Shown piece by piece: positions 13,925 through 40,677 of a stretch of 64,000 nucleotides of DNA. Positions within the stretch are counted from its first letter, which is position 1, and each line of letters starts with the position of its first letter. The notes under the pieces were generated by a model. The model did no database searches. It was not told the DNA's origin and saw only the letters and a list, made by a program, of their open reading frames with translations. The translations under genes were made by a program, and so were the position numbers. Source of the DNA: Myoxocephalus aenaeus (taxonomy: Eukaryota > Chordata > Actinopteri > Perciformes > Cottidae); NCBI GenBank assembly GCA_038501785.1, contig JBAMJR010000031.1:3508501-3572500 (forward strand), read 5' to 3'.

Positions 13925-13984
<60 letters not shown>
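13807..13984. repeat. Two (CA)n microsatellites separated by 37 bases
   Basis: CA tracts at 13807-13891 and 13929-13984 flank a short unique segment. They may be one locus split by an interruption or insertion. Confidence 0.95.
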
Positions 13985-13986
<2 letters not shown>

Positions 13987-16513
13987 ATGCACTGGTAATT
14001 GACTGTGGGTCAGTGGCATGGGGGTTTAAGATCTTGGATTATGGGAATGTTCCTGAGCTCTGTAATTTACTTAACAGCCATTCTTAGATAATCCAGGACA
14101 GATGTAGGGGATGAAACTCATAGGATTTTATTTTCTAATGTGTCAGACTCAGGGTGGATTTGACCTTATGATATTTGATTTCAGATCATTTTCCCGAAGA
14201 TTTGGTCTGGAAACTCTCACATGGCTCATGATAACACCCTGGTGAGTATTGGATTGACACAGTCACCCAACACAATCACTTGGGAAAATAAGCCTTACCT
14301 CCTTTTAAGGGAAATAGTTTCCATTTCCATCTTCGTAGTCCTTTTCCTTGTGGGCATGTTTCACTGTTTGGGTTGTAGCTGTTGCCAGAGTCAGTGAAAT
14401 GATAAATAAACCTATCCTGCAAATACAAAGCAGTTTTCTAAAATAGTTTAACACTTTCAGGAGCAAACCACTTTGAAATAAAGGATGACTCTAGTGTGTA
14501 AAAACAGATTGAAATTGCCACAATGTAAGTAATACAAATACTGTCACAAATCCGGCATGACATTTACTTTTGTTTAGCCCCAATTTTTTTTTGTAAATGT
14601 TCTCCCCAAAGAACCAAAATCTGGTAAACCCTTAATGCAAGTTGTGTTCAAAATGTTGCATTAGCTGTATAAGCAAGCATGCAGCACACACAACTCTGCT
14701 GTTTGGACCAAAGCTTGCATGCCAGAGGGACAGGGGGCATGACATCCCCATGCCGCTATTATTCTTACAACTTCCTGCTATTAGAGGCTCTCCTGTCCTT
14801 CCAGACTCTCAGTGCTTCACTGTGGATGTGAAATGCAGTGTTGTTATGCTCCACTTCAGAGGACTTTGGCATTTCCTTTGCTGGGGTGCGGTGGCAGCTG
14901 TTGTTGGAGATGGGGTCTAAATGTGGGAATGATTGTATGTCCAGTGGGGATTTGGAGATGTGTGTGTTTGTGTGTGTGCATGTGCTAATGGGGATTTTTT
15001 TTTTTCCTCATTTACTGAAACTCCTCTAATTGTCACAGGCTTTTTGTCCAGCTTCCTGCCTTGCGGAAATAGTCTAAACTAGCAGAGGGCTGAGTGGTCC
15101 AGTCACATGCAACATCCTCTCATAGTCTCTCAGCTCAATCTTAAATCCTAAATCCATCCATCAGCAACTGTCTCAGAAAATACCCTCCACTGCTGTGTGG
15201 CAAAGCAGAACATAAAAAAAAATCTCCCTCTGAATTGATACAATCAACTTCCGCCACTCAAAAAAGCATTTCCTTGTAGGCATGGATTTGTTTTGCTGGG
15301 GCGAGGCTTGCGTGGCAGGTTTATGTGTGCTCAGATTTGATGGGTTGGTGTTAAAAGTTCAGAAATGTGTTTGGGTTTAAGGTCACAGCTTGAGCTTTGT
15401 CCTCCTGTTGTCCTACTTCACTAATAATTTCCCACTGCTCCTGTCTGCATGTTGTGAGAGGCAAGATGACCTGCATGTGCTTTCATATTTGCGTGTGTAT
15501 GAACAGTTGCAGTGTAATCTTCTGTTCAAGTTGCCATAAATATAACCTTTCCTATGACATTATCCCATCGTCTTGTGAATTTACTGTTTCACACTACAAA
15601 GTGCTGGAATGTGTCCAACCTTTTGAGAACGCTTTGTGCCAGCTGTATTTCAAACAAGTCAGACCTTGCCGTACTTGGTACAATGAATTCATCCCATGGA
15701 AATCATCAAGCACGGTCACTTGTCTAAACCAACATTGGCTATAGAGTTTATGTTTTATTGCTCATTGTATGATGTTTTAAAGGCTACACTTAACTTGTCC
15801 TTCCTTAAATTGAGCTGTGTTTTAGGAAGGGGATATTTTTATGGCAGATTTGATATGTCAATCTTCCAGAAGTTCCATGTTTGCAATATGATAAGAAGTT
15901 TTAGTTTGATGGATGTTTCACAACTGCAACTGTATTTTTGGCATTGTGTGTAAGTCTGTGTAGGATGGGCACTTGTATGTGTGTGACACAAATAACACAA
16001 CATAAGTTATAACCAACTATAGCAAAAGTCTTAAGTCAATTGTTAATTCACTATATTACTTATTGTATCAGTGAGCGAGTATGTGTGTATTTGTTTGCCC
16101 TAGCAGAGTGAAAACACGTTGGCATCTTTATCTCACCTCCTCCTGTCAAGGCAATACTGAGATCAGTGAATGAGTCATGTTATTTCTCTCCTGGAGGTCG
16201 ATAATGAGGCAGATGTGGGAGAGGCTCATGAGTGGCGATGATACAACTGAGTAGAAGTTAGTCAGTGGTGATACAATGTGGTGTACACACATGTATCTGA
16301 CAGCGGGACTCAAAAACGTGCAACAGCAGCTGGTAGGGGCTAACAACATAATGACTTTGCATTGGAAGACGGTTGAGGTCAACTCAGGTTATTTGGGGGC
16401 GTGGCATGAGAAGAAAACATCAGAGGCATGGGGCAAAGTCAGAAACAAAAGGCAGTTGTAGGGAAGAGAAAGAAAAGACAGAGGGCACACTTGCACATCG
16501 TAGTCATGCATAC

Positions 16514-16729
<216 letters not shown>

Positions 16730-17064
16730 ACACATTCTCTGTGAATCTGGGTGTCTTCTCCTCAGGTCTCCAGGTGAGGTCACTGCTCAGCTATGCAGCT
16801 TCACAACAAAACATCCACATAAGATGTGACTTCCTCATGGTTTCAAGTTTGCCTTGCTTCAGTGAAATATGACAAGCATAAACAAATGGCAGAGTTACAT
16901 GGAAATAAAAAGAGACCACAAATCTCAGTTTAAAAAACAAGTTCTACGTCTGCTTTTCCATGCAAAACAGACCTTAAATTAGACTGTGGTGTCAGGATAA
17001 TAAAGTACTCCTAAACTTTGCTTTGAGAGGCCCTGATTTAGAGGTGTATGCATGTGTGTGTGTA

Positions 17065-17088
17065 GGGGGGGGGGGGCGGGGGGGGGGG
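17065..17088. repeat. Poly-G tract
   Basis: Twelve G, one C, then nine or ten G. Such tracts can form G-quadruplexes on the plus strand and are also prone to assembly error. Confidence 0.9.
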
Positions 17089-18567
17089 ATAGACAGTTTT
17101 GTTTATGGAGCAGACTTTGGGGAGGTCTTGACCAACAACATGAAGATGGGATGTCTCTTGGAGGAGATTGAAATATACCAAGGAATGTGTCTGTCACTCC
17201 TCTCGCAATGGACCTTATACGTTTCTAATTACTTGTTGGACCACTTTTTTATAAAATGTAAATGGCACGAGTGTCAAACCTGGAACAGCACTGAGCTTCT
17301 CTCAAAATACAATCTGTCTGTTGAGGTTTAGAGCTTCTTCTCACTCCTCTATCATAGTCTTCAAGGCCTCAAGCATCAGCAAAGATTATTATCTATTATT
17401 ATTATTATTAGTATCTGATTATTTCAGCTCCCATCACACCTGTATGGTCGAAGAAGAGCCCCAAAGCATTCACATTGTGCATTCTCAGCTGTAAGACAGT
17501 GTTTTGTCTTTTGCTCTGAAATTCATATCTTCTTATCTGATCCCGAGGTAGCCCTGGAAAATGAGAGCCAGATGTAGTGATGTCATCGTGTGTCTGGGAC
17601 TCAAGTTGTGTTCTACGAGGCTGCGGTGAGAGAGCAGGGGCAAGGTTGGTGGGAAACTCGAACACAGCCCACGGATCAAACAGCTGACGCAGCATAAAGG
17701 TCTGTAATCAATGTTTAAACCAATGCTCGTGAGCATGGATGATGCTGAGGTCACTGCTGCACAAAGCACACTAGTAAATTCCTCCATTTACTAGAGAAGG
17801 AGAGGAAAACTGGTGTACGTCATTGGGTGTTGCGAGTTTCATGGCAGGCAGCTTCTCTGCTGTGTTTTCCTGGAAGAGTCTAATTGTAACACACATGTAC
17901 TAACACATGTCAAGATGGCATAATGACATACATATTTCACTATACCGCAACCGCCACCTTCCCTCGTCACTCTTCTAAAGTTACTCATCATGAGCCACAT
18001 CACTAAGCATCACCATGGCAACATTGGCTCACTCCCCCCGTGTTCCTGTGGCTTTCTGGGATCCCTTACCAGACTTACTCTATTAAAAGTCTTAGCTCAC
18101 AGCATGTTGATGGTGATTATGCATTGTTCAGGAAGCCACTGGGTATGAGTTGCTGAGTCTCTCTTTCTTACAAAGTTTCAAGAAAATGTGAAAAGAATAT
18201 AAAAGAATATATGTATGCAAGAGGGCAGCTGCTTGGTGATCTTTTAAATATTGAAACCGAACAAATAAGGCATTACTGATGCGACATCAGCTGCTCAACC
18301 CGAGTTAATGCAGCAGGGAACTTCTGACAGCAGCCCAGTCGGGGCCTTGAAATGGTAAATATCTGTGGTCCTTAGCATGTGCTTCAAACCTAACTCTGGG
18401 ATTTGTAGTTTCCATCACAAAAACTAAAGAGATAGTTTGTTTGTGTATGTGTGTAAAACTTTGAAACAAATGCTTTAACACGTAGAAAATATGTGTTCAA
18501 CCTATTCCATGGAGAAATATTTGTTTCTGTAACTCACACAGTAAAGTTGTGCAGTGTTTTCTTTTCT

Positions 18568-18858
18568 CCACTAGGTGACACAGCTGCATCAACGTGTGTG
18601 TGAGTTTGCGTTAAGTGTGCAAGGAAAATGGTTGAGAATAAACCATAAATAAATGTGTGTTTTATTCAGTCAATCATTACAATACAATAAGTAAAGCCAC
18701 AATATAATATACAAAAAAATAAAGACTGCTGGAATGACAAGCGAAAGACAGAAAGAATGGAATCAACTTATTTTCTTGTTTTCAGTTTTTGACTTTCCTT
18801 CTGGTTTTTGACATTTTATCATGTTGACACGTTTTCTAAAATTAGTGTCACCTAGTGG
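18568..18858. repeat. 291-bp block bounded by perfect 14-bp inverted repeats
   Basis: CCACTAGGTGACAC at 18568 and its exact reverse complement at 18845-18858 bound an AT-rich interior. One further outward base pair (T/A) extends the match to 15. This is the architecture of a miniature inverted-repeat element. No flanking target duplication was found, so the assignment is tentative. Confidence 0.4.
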
Positions 18859-20497
18859 ACAAAATGTATCATTAGATCAATGTACTGTAAATAGTCTTAG
18901 TTAAAATTCACAACAAAGAATAATGATATGGAATATGGATATAGTTTCACATTTTCTCATGCAGAACTGTCTGTAGTATTTATCCGTGGTATTTTCTCCT
19001 TAATGATTGTTAAGTTGAAATTAAGTAACATTAAGTGGAACAGCTAACTTATCAGAGGAGTTGATGAATCATTCAGGAAAACACACAATAACAAACACAT
19101 GAGACAAGTTCAAAAGATTACATTTTTTAATAAAATCCATGTCAAACATCAAAATACTGAAATGGCAAAAAGGGAAAAAAAACAACTTTTTTGTACTTTT
19201 TTTTAATTTTGTACAAATCACAGTGGTTCAAAAATATTACAAATTTTTAGTTTCAAAACATTTTTGCAAAAGGAGCAAAACATTCTGATTGTTGTATATT
19301 TTCTTGAAAGCCCTTAGTTTGTGAGTGTGGTGTGCTCTTTCTTTTGCCTTTTATTGTAATACACACATATTATGAGCAGTAAATGTTAATTAAATTCATG
19401 AGTCAATGGAAACAAACATAACAATAATATACAGTATATACGATCCACTTAAAAATGAACCAGGGGTTAATCACACCATGTATGTCTATAAACACTCTCC
19501 CTGTTCTGGGCCTCTCCATCCATCCAATCCCATTTATACACCAGTTTAGTAAATACTGTCGATACAGTATGGTGAGCAGGTTCATTCCAGCTGGGACTTA
19601 AATTTACAACACTGTACTGTACTTTGGATAACAACTATATTCATTAAAGCGTAATATATGTATAGTTGTCACAGCTAATATCTGCCTTTAATCCAACAAG
19701 TAATTTGTTCCCAAAATTATAATAAACTGACTTCATGCACGATTGCAACATAGTACATTGTAGCTAAATAGTGGAAGCAATAGGGCATACTATTGAATTT
19801 GGCTTAGAGAAAGACGGATCACGAGAAAGTGGAAAAGTAATACAATATTTAAATTTTGATTAAGAAAGCTGGTAAATATAAAGACATAGCGTACTTATCA
19901 AAAAAGTTGGATTAGGCTACATAATAGAAAGTGCAGGCACCTGAAATGTGCAAAACATTTTTTTGTTTAACTGCTGGTTTGCTGGGTTTCTTGGTCATTT
20001 CATAATTTAAGCAGCTTTAGCAGGATATTACATACTGAACTCCATATCTGTGTTATCAGCTCTGTGACCCAAATAACCAGTAACTATGCTAAGATACTGT
20101 GCATTAAAGAAAGCGGTCTAATTTAAAATCTGTGCTCACATGTGTGCATTTCTTGGCTTAATCAACTTCATTGAAGGCTGCAGGTGTAGTGCCGCCAGCC
20201 TGTATAGCCAAAAGCGTCAGATTTCACTGAAGGCACAGGAAAAGACTACACTAGGCCTCACATTTAAAAAGGAAGGTCGGGCCTGCTAGGAAGGAAGAAA
20301 AGCTCCACCGAAGATAAATGAGGAGAATGTTACAGTAAAAAGGACATGTTAAGATAGAACAAGACAAGCCAGATGAATAACACAACCCTACAGTAAAATG
20401 TGACTTTGGCCCGTAGAAGTCAGTGTGGAGCAAATATTGAGGACTGATTAACGCCAACAAAGTTAAAAATGTTGCATCTCGGTCTCTCCCTCTCTCC

Positions 20498-21391
20498 CAG
20501 GTTTCTCAACATTTTCTGGCCCATAAATCCATTTATTTAACCCACAACTCTGAATTTTCACCAATGATTATCAAATACTCAAGTTGTCATGAACTGGAAA
20601 TATCCAAATAAGTATTGTAGCAATATATATTTTAAACCTAAAGTATTTAATGTATTAAATATGGTTGTTTCAGTTTTAAATTTCCCACCACCCCAAATAC
20701 ATACAAGTGCAGGGAGCACTCCTGAAGACCTTCTTTGACTCTGTGGTGGCATCAGCCATCTTTTATGGAGTGGTCTTCTGGAGCAGCAGCATCACGGCAG
20801 CTGACAGGAGGAGACTGGACAAGCTGGTAAAGAAGGCCAGCAGCGTGCTGGGGCGTCCTCTGGATACCGTGGAGGTGGTGGGGGACAGGAGGATGATGAG
20901 TAAGCTCTCGTCCATGATAAGCCACGCCTCCCACCCCATGCAGGACACTCTAGCAGCGCTGCACAGCTCCTTCAGTCACCGGCTGATTCATCCCCGGTGT
21001 CTGAGGGAGAGGTACCGCAAGTCTTTTCTTCCCGCTGCTGTCAGACTGCACAACCAGCTGAGCTCCCAGTAGACCACTCTGACAACTGAACACTTGAACT
21101 GAACTTGGTCACTTTATCATTCACCTGGTGCAATATTACTACGTATATTACATGTATTTACGTGCAATACGTTTAAGTACTTTTCTATTCAGTCTGTATA
21201 TTAATATTTCTCTACTGTTTTACTGCTCATTTATATTATTTATATTACTTGTTTCTATTGTATTATTCTTTTTATTCACTTGTGAGCAAGGCTGCTGTAA
21301 TCCTGTAATTTCCCCACTGCGGGACTAATAAAGGATTATCTTATTTTATCTTACCCGATAGGGGTCCCGACCCAAAAGTGAAGAAGCACTG
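20498..21391. mobile_element. hAT-like DNA transposon relic interrupted by a LINE
   Basis: The left edge reads CAGGTTTCTCAACATTTTC and the right edge GGGGTCCCGACCC followed by GTGAAGAAGCACTG. Read in reverse, the right edge starts CAGTGCTTCTTCAC, a degenerate match to the left edge. These ends resemble the CAGTG(G)TTCTCAACC-type termini common to vertebrate hAT elements. The middle is occupied by the LINE fragment at 20708-21356, so the hAT copy is older. No target duplication is recognisable. Confidence 0.4.
20708..21356 (+). mobile_element. 3' end of an L2/CR1/Rex1-like LINE retrotransposon
   Basis: A plus-strand frame ending at 21072 codes for about 120 residues of the region after the reverse transcriptase core of fish non-LTR retrotransposons. 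Recognisable stretches are FFDSVVASAIFYGVVFW, DRRRLDKLVKKASSVLG, SHPMQDTLAAL and RERYRKSFLPAAVRLHNQL. The frame is intact to its stop but lacks the endonuclease and catalytic core, as expected of a 5'-truncated copy. After the stop come about 280 bases of AT-rich 3' UTR ending CCACTGCGGGACTAATAAAG and a short ATCTTA-type repeated tail, typical of this group. It is not a host gene. Confidence 0.85.
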
Positions 21392-24300
21392 CTGTATACA
21401 AAAACCTCTCTAAACTCCAGACACATTTCATTACATACAGGCTTAACCCAAACATTACATTTGGCTTTCAGCCATTAAGGACATTCTTGAAATATGTGCA
21501 TTACAATACTTGATCTCAATTAAAATGTTGCTTTTTTATGCTTTTTTATTTTTTTAATTCACAAGAAGAAGATTGATTGTAGTAACTACCGTGACAGCAT
21601 AGGGGACTGCTGCACAGCAGCAACAGATTCTCTGCATTAGTTTTTCAAGCAAATGTCCAAGCATGTTATTTAATTATGTCTAATTAGTGATGCTACCTTG
21701 AGCTGTGTTGAGCTTACTTAGTAAAAGTTGTGCATAAAGCCACGTTGCACGAAGAGAGCTGCTGTGTGGTTCAGAGCCAACTAGACGTTAACCAAGAAGC
21801 TGAACAAGTTATGTTATTCAGCTTCTCACTGAGCAAGTTGTGGGGAATTCTGAAAGACTGAAGAAGAAGTGGAAATATCGTGCTACAATCATCAGGTTCA
21901 AAATAACAATCTTACATAAGGAACAATTCATGCTAAGCACAGACAGGTATAGTCGTAGACACACAAAAAAGGAAGAAAGTGCATCCCAACGTTCTAACAA
22001 GTGAGGCCACCATGCAAATTAACCACATTACAAAAGTGGTTGCACTTCCCCAGCACACAGGCCAGCCAGTGCTCATTAAAAAGCTTTGCTTTCTCAAAGT
22101 CAGTGGTTTTAAAGTTACCATACAGGAATCAACCTGCTACTCTATTTAATCGCTTCCTCTCAATCACCTGGTCAGGGGAGAGTCCTTCTACATACAAATA
22201 ATTACCAGTCTAGAAAACATTCTGATCAAAGGCCATAGGTTTTGACCAACCTACTGTACTAGACTCTAAAGAGAGTTTAATTTAAGTGTGTTTGTCTGCT
22301 TAAAAACAAGCAGCAGGCCTTATGATTCTCGACAGGCATGACTCCAGTTGGCTCAAAAATCCCCCCAAGAAGGATAATGGCTGAGAGTGCAGAAAGCAAC
22401 CAATCAATCCATTCCAACATTATCGTGTCCACCACTGCAGAACCTGTCTGCAGGTTGGAATGATGCTGCTGGTTTTTAGTTTTATCCAACTATAAGGCAC
22501 ACAGACCAAGAGAAGAGGCTTAATGAGTCATACCAACCATCAATAAGACAAATATAATAGCCACCCCTTCTATAGGGAGCCAAAAGGAGGCCATGGAAGT
22601 CCATCGAAAAGTCAAACTTTTTGGGAATTTGGGAACTTTTTTGAGGAATCACCTCAATTCTCACTTGGGTCTTGTGATATCCTGTCTGACTTATATTTCA
22701 GTAGCCGACAATGCAGAACGCACCACATGTCTCATTCAATCCATCTGTCTCCTATAGTTGGGTCTGGGGAAAGCTAAGGGGTGCAAACCCACAAATAGAA
22801 ATATGTGTGCAAATAGAAACTCATCCCCACAAAGTCTTGTTTTCACATTCAGTGCTAAAGCCCAAAAGAAATTAGCACCCTTAACGAGAGCTCTCATATG
22901 CAGTTCCTTTGAGACAACACTCACAACTGCAAATTTAATCTAAGGAAATGTTCCTGGTTAACAAGGAGGCATAACAGATCACACTGTTTTATATTCAAAC
23001 GTAGTTAAAGACATTTCAAAGTTGTAAGCACTGTTTGTAAAGGCAGAAATCTACACATGCTAAAATCAGTGACCTCTTTCTTACCTCTTTCTTACTTTAA
23101 TACAGAGCAAAATAATTCAAGTTTAAAAAATGTGTCAAATTTGAATACCATCATCAATATTCTGCACGTTCATTGCAGGTAAACACTAAACAACTAGACA
23201 GACGCTTAACTGTGAACATAACATAGCTAGTGTGTCTGTGTGTTCATGTGGGCACTGTCTCATTGTGACTTAAGCACCATGTTCAATTCCAGCAAAAGGA
23301 ATGGAAGGCAATGTCCAGCATTGACAGCAGTATTCTTCCGACACCACAGACACCACCAGGAGAAGGGATTGAAATCCCATATCATACTGCCTACTTCTCC
23401 TATGAGCCACTTTCTCTTTTCTCCTCAATCCTCTCTTGCCAATAAAAGAAGCAAGGAAGCAGAAATTAAGAAAGTGAGGAAGAAAGAGATCAAAGGAATC
23501 ATAGCTTTGGTATTCAGAATTAGGTGAAAATCCATAGTCAGTGACTGTCTGTTTTTTAATGCACTAAAACCCTGTGCTTTAGCTTTCTTATAACACTGTA
23601 AGGACTTAAGTTATACTGATCTTATAACTGAAACTAAAGTGAAGCAATCACAGGCACAAAAACTAATGTTAGTTTGTGTGAGGGTTAGTGCCAGGGCCCT
23701 GAGCAGTGCTGCCCCTAGTGGTGTAGGGGTGTAAAGGCAGGCTGGCTGAGGTGCTTTGACACAACCAAGTGGTCATGGACGTAACAAGCGCATTTGTTTA
23801 ATGCTGCATCCATCAATCCTCAATGGCAGAGGTATCAAGTAAGGCTAGCCCTCTTTACCCCCATCATTGCTATAGAGTGGTCACTTTGAATGTCTCTGAG
23901 GTGCATCAAGGAGAGCTTGTCTTTTTTTTTTTGCACGTGTGGTGTGCAGGAGAAGGGGGTTTGGAAGTGCAGGGGTTGATGATGGACACGAAGGGCCACT
24001 TCAGGACTAGACTGGAGGCTAATAGCAATGATCGAGCCTTCTGACTAGAGTATCCCACCTTGCTAACAATTGGTTGTCCTTGCACCCAAACCTGGGCTCT
24101 AGAACAGTCCTATTGATGCAATGGCATCAAGGTTCTCAACACGTCCTGGGATAAGTGTGCGCCATTGACCCTGATAAGCAAAAATATGTAAAAAGGTCAA
24201 ATAATATCGAAATAATAATTACATTGCTAAGTGTCAGTTCCTGGGAATCCAGTGCTGGCTTTAGGGGGGGGGGGATCTTTTGAACCAGTCTGTGTGTGCA

Positions 24301-24878
24301 AACTAACAGTCTACGTAGAGGTGAAGGCAGAGGTGAGCTCCCCGAGAGGAGCTGCAGTGGTCAATGAGTAATAGTCATTAAGGTCAATGTGAAGGTAGGA
24401 GACTGAGATAAATAGAGAGCCCTTGCTCCCAGTCCAATCACTCAAAGGCTGGGACACTGTGAGTGCTGGTGGAGGGACAGAGCTCTTGCGTAGGGGACAA
24501 GCGGCTGCACTGCAACACTGCAGGCCCTTATAGATCAGGGCGTCTGGGAAGCACTCAACTCGGAAGCATCACTCAGTCATGCCAACTGCAAACATACACT
24601 CACACATCTACAGTATGCATATAACCTTCAGTTAAGTACACACTTGTGAGAGAAGCATACCACAATGCACTCATGAAGTCACCCACAATTATAAAGAGTC
24701 ACATACATTCCCTCAAACACGCTGACATTCAGGCATAGTAGCACTCAGAGTAATTTATCTACTGATAATAGAGGGTTCAATATTGACCTCCACTGTATGA
24801 GTTACGGGGTGGGGTGGGGGGTGTTTAGTTATCCTGGATGACCCAGGTCTGGATGAAGATGTTGATGCAGGAAACCCT

Positions 24879-37845
<12,967 letters not shown>

Positions 37846-37874
37846 CGAGAGGGCCCTGGAGAAAAGGAGAGCGT

Positions 37875-37910
37875 GAGAGAGAGATAGAGATAGAGAGAGA
37901 GAGAGAGAGA
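37875..37910. repeat. (GA)n repeat at the RhoBTB exon 1 acceptor
   Basis: On the transcribed strand this is a (CT)n pyrimidine run starting about 20 bases upstream of the exon 1 acceptor, so it may lengthen the polypyrimidine tract. Confidence 0.9.
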
Positions 37911-38689
37911 ACAAAAAGAGGTTAATTCAATATTCATGGGAAATTAAAATCACATTGAAACACTTCCCAGGACAACTGACACTGCAACTGGCAGCAGGTA
38001 CAGTATAGCTTCTAATTCTCGCCCAGTCCAGGCTAGGGAGGCTTTGTTAAGGCTCCCGTAGCTGTACTGACCAGTGTTCAGACGCGTCTGCCAAACTCCT
38101 CAACAGAACACATGGTTCGCAGGCTGAGGTATGAAGGGACCGCAGAGCTATTTCTGTAACAGCACAGAGAGAGGGAGAGAAAGACAGCGAGACTTCCCAT
38201 GAGCTCACTGTCCTTTTCTCTCCTTCTCTGTCTTTCCCTCTATCCGGTCCCCTTTTGATGCATTGATAGCATCTTTGCTTCACAGAAAACATAATACAAA
38301 AGGTGATGAAACATCTACCTTGGCAGCACAAAAGACAGACAATAAAATCACTCACAAAGGCTTTCCTAATAACTTTTTAGGTCATTCAAGAGCCCAGAGG
38401 GAGCTGTGCGTAATCTGTTGGGTTCAAACATATTTACTCTAGGCTTACATAGAAGTAGGAAAAAAAGTGTTGTTGCATATTGGACCACCTGTCAACTCTG
38501 CACAAGACAGAGGTGGTCATGTGACACAGCTTGACTGACTTCCTCTTTTAAAACCACACATCCCTGTGAAAAGCTTATCAAAATCCCCTTTCCATAAACT
38601 GCTTACAAACATTTCTGACATGTCAAAACACATGTTAATACCCATTTTCTAAAACATTCCTGGAAGAATATGCTGTATTGCATAAGCAG

Positions 38690-38691
<2 letters not shown>

Positions 38692-38767
<76 letters not shown>
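38692..38767. repeat. (CA)n microsatellite
   Basis: About 38 uninterrupted CA units. Confidence 0.96.
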
Positions 38768-38770
<3 letters not shown>

Positions 38771-40578
38771 AGACCTGAAGTCAGATAATCAGTCCATTCG
38801 TACTTGCAACTATTTCAAAGACCCACCCCATAAATAGAGTAACTGAAACATTCATAAAGGGCTTGCTAATCCGTGGATGCCACTGCAACACTTCAGACCA
38901 ACAGCCCAAAATGGCATCTATTCATCGGACATATTAGCCATGTGTGCACCCTGCTAATCAGTCATGACTTGTCCCCACAGACCTCAAACCTGTTCATAAT
39001 ACCACTGCTACAATATAGAGCGTATTTCTTCCCCAGCAGAGACCTCAGACACTGATTTACCATGCCAACATCAACAAAAGCATCTTTCTTGTCAGAAGGA
39101 GTCCCAATCACGTCAGCCAGAAAATACAGCACACAGAGCCTACCTTTGTCTAAGTGAGCTGAAGAACAGTATCCGTCAAAGAGGCCCGTTCTTGAATGGT
39201 CCATATGGAACAGATGGAACTGTGCCTTTCAGAGCTATAAATACCATTTTTCCCTTGCCACCTGTCTGGCTGTGACACCCTCTGGGACACGAACTACAGG
39301 TAGAGGAGTAAGATAGAAGAAGCAATAAAAAGTTACCACGACCTTGTACTTATCTAACAGCTATCTGCCTAATGGTCATAGCAGCAGCCCTCTTCGTGCT
39401 GTATTAGGAAAAGAGGGATGAACAGCCACATATGAAGCCTAACATACTCTACACAGGAGTCTGTAACATCCTCAATATGAGAGGATGCAGAGTATTGTAA
39501 ATTCCTAGTATTTCCAATGCAACATTAGATAAGCAAAAGGGATTGCAAGAGAAACAAGGCAGGGGCGGGATTATTAGAGTCTTAGAGAGAAAGAGAGGGA
39601 CTGTCAGCCCAGCATTAGAATCAGCCCGTTATGCCACTGGGATCAAAAGGGCACGACCAGCAATAACCGAGGTTGCTCAGGGGAACATATCACAGCTTTT
39701 CCTGCTGCTGCTTCTCTCTATACCGTCAAATATGTGGACCTCTAAGAGCGGAAGACGGATAGAGAAAAAGAGACAAGGGAACAGTTTAAGATCATGTACT
39801 GACCCAAAGGAGTCTGGAAGTCAGTACGCATATAGGCATGTGAGCACGCATGAGTGCATGTGTGTGCACGTGGTAATGAGCTTAAGGCCGGCCTATGAGG
39901 CATGGAATGATGCGAGCAGTGATGTAACCAGGAGGCGGAGGCGGAGTTGCCGGTGGTGTGGACAGTTTCCCAGGGGGATCAAGAGTACCCGGCTCCCAGA
40001 TATCGTCCTCCATCTGAGGCTCTGCATCGGGCTCCGAGCGAGAGTCTGGTCACGCGCCAGTCAACACACATAACACAATTGTTTACTAGCACACCATTGA
40101 ACTTTATAGATATGCACCTGCTCTCAGGTATATATTTAAAGTGTATGAGCTTTCAACAACTTCAACAATTATTTTTAATTGCATGACTGAAGGATGAGCT
40201 GAAGCCGGAGACTGTGAGAGTAGAGCAGTGCAGCTCAGAGGAGCGGAAAGAGAAGCTGCATAGCTCCGGTTTCATTTCTAGCCAACGACCTATAGTGAAC
40301 TGTACACAGACGTCTAGACTTCATCTGCTGGCCAGTGTCATATTCCCAACAAGGCCGCAAAGGAGGCTGCATGAGCAAAGAAGTGTTGTTTTTTAACAAT
40401 AAAATGTGTGATTGAAAAAGAGAATTAGATTTTGCCCCAGTTTTTTGTCTGTGCATGTATTTCTGACTCTTATAGTGACATATTGATGGGTGTAGGCAAG
40501 ACCACAGTGACAGGAACGCTGTGACAGGGTCTAAACATTCAAACACCAACTTTCTGGTTTGTACTCTGGAATATCACG

Positions 40579-40580
<2 letters not shown>

Positions 40581-40667
<87 letters not shown>

Positions 40668-40677
40668 GTGTGTGTGG
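40581..40677. repeat. (GT)n microsatellite
   Basis: About 43 GT units, then a degenerate TTGTGTGTGG end. Confidence 0.96.

Larger units (their letters stand above)
19321..24878 (-). other. Downstream region of the RhoBTB gene: 3' UTR and beyond
   Basis: Below the stop codon at 24879 there is no further coding exon. The 3' end cannot be fixed by eye. Minus-strand poly(A) candidates include ATTAAA at 23797-23802, which would give a 3' UTR of about 1.1 kb, AATAAA at about 20531, and AATAAA at 19350-19355, which would give about 5.5 kb. The LINE and hAT relic at 20498-21391 make a 3' UTR reaching 19.3 kb less likely. Confidence 0.45.

Noticed and set aside
20752..20948. Minus-strand frames inside the LINE fragment
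   Set aside because: Antisense shadows of the plus-strand retrotransposon frame.
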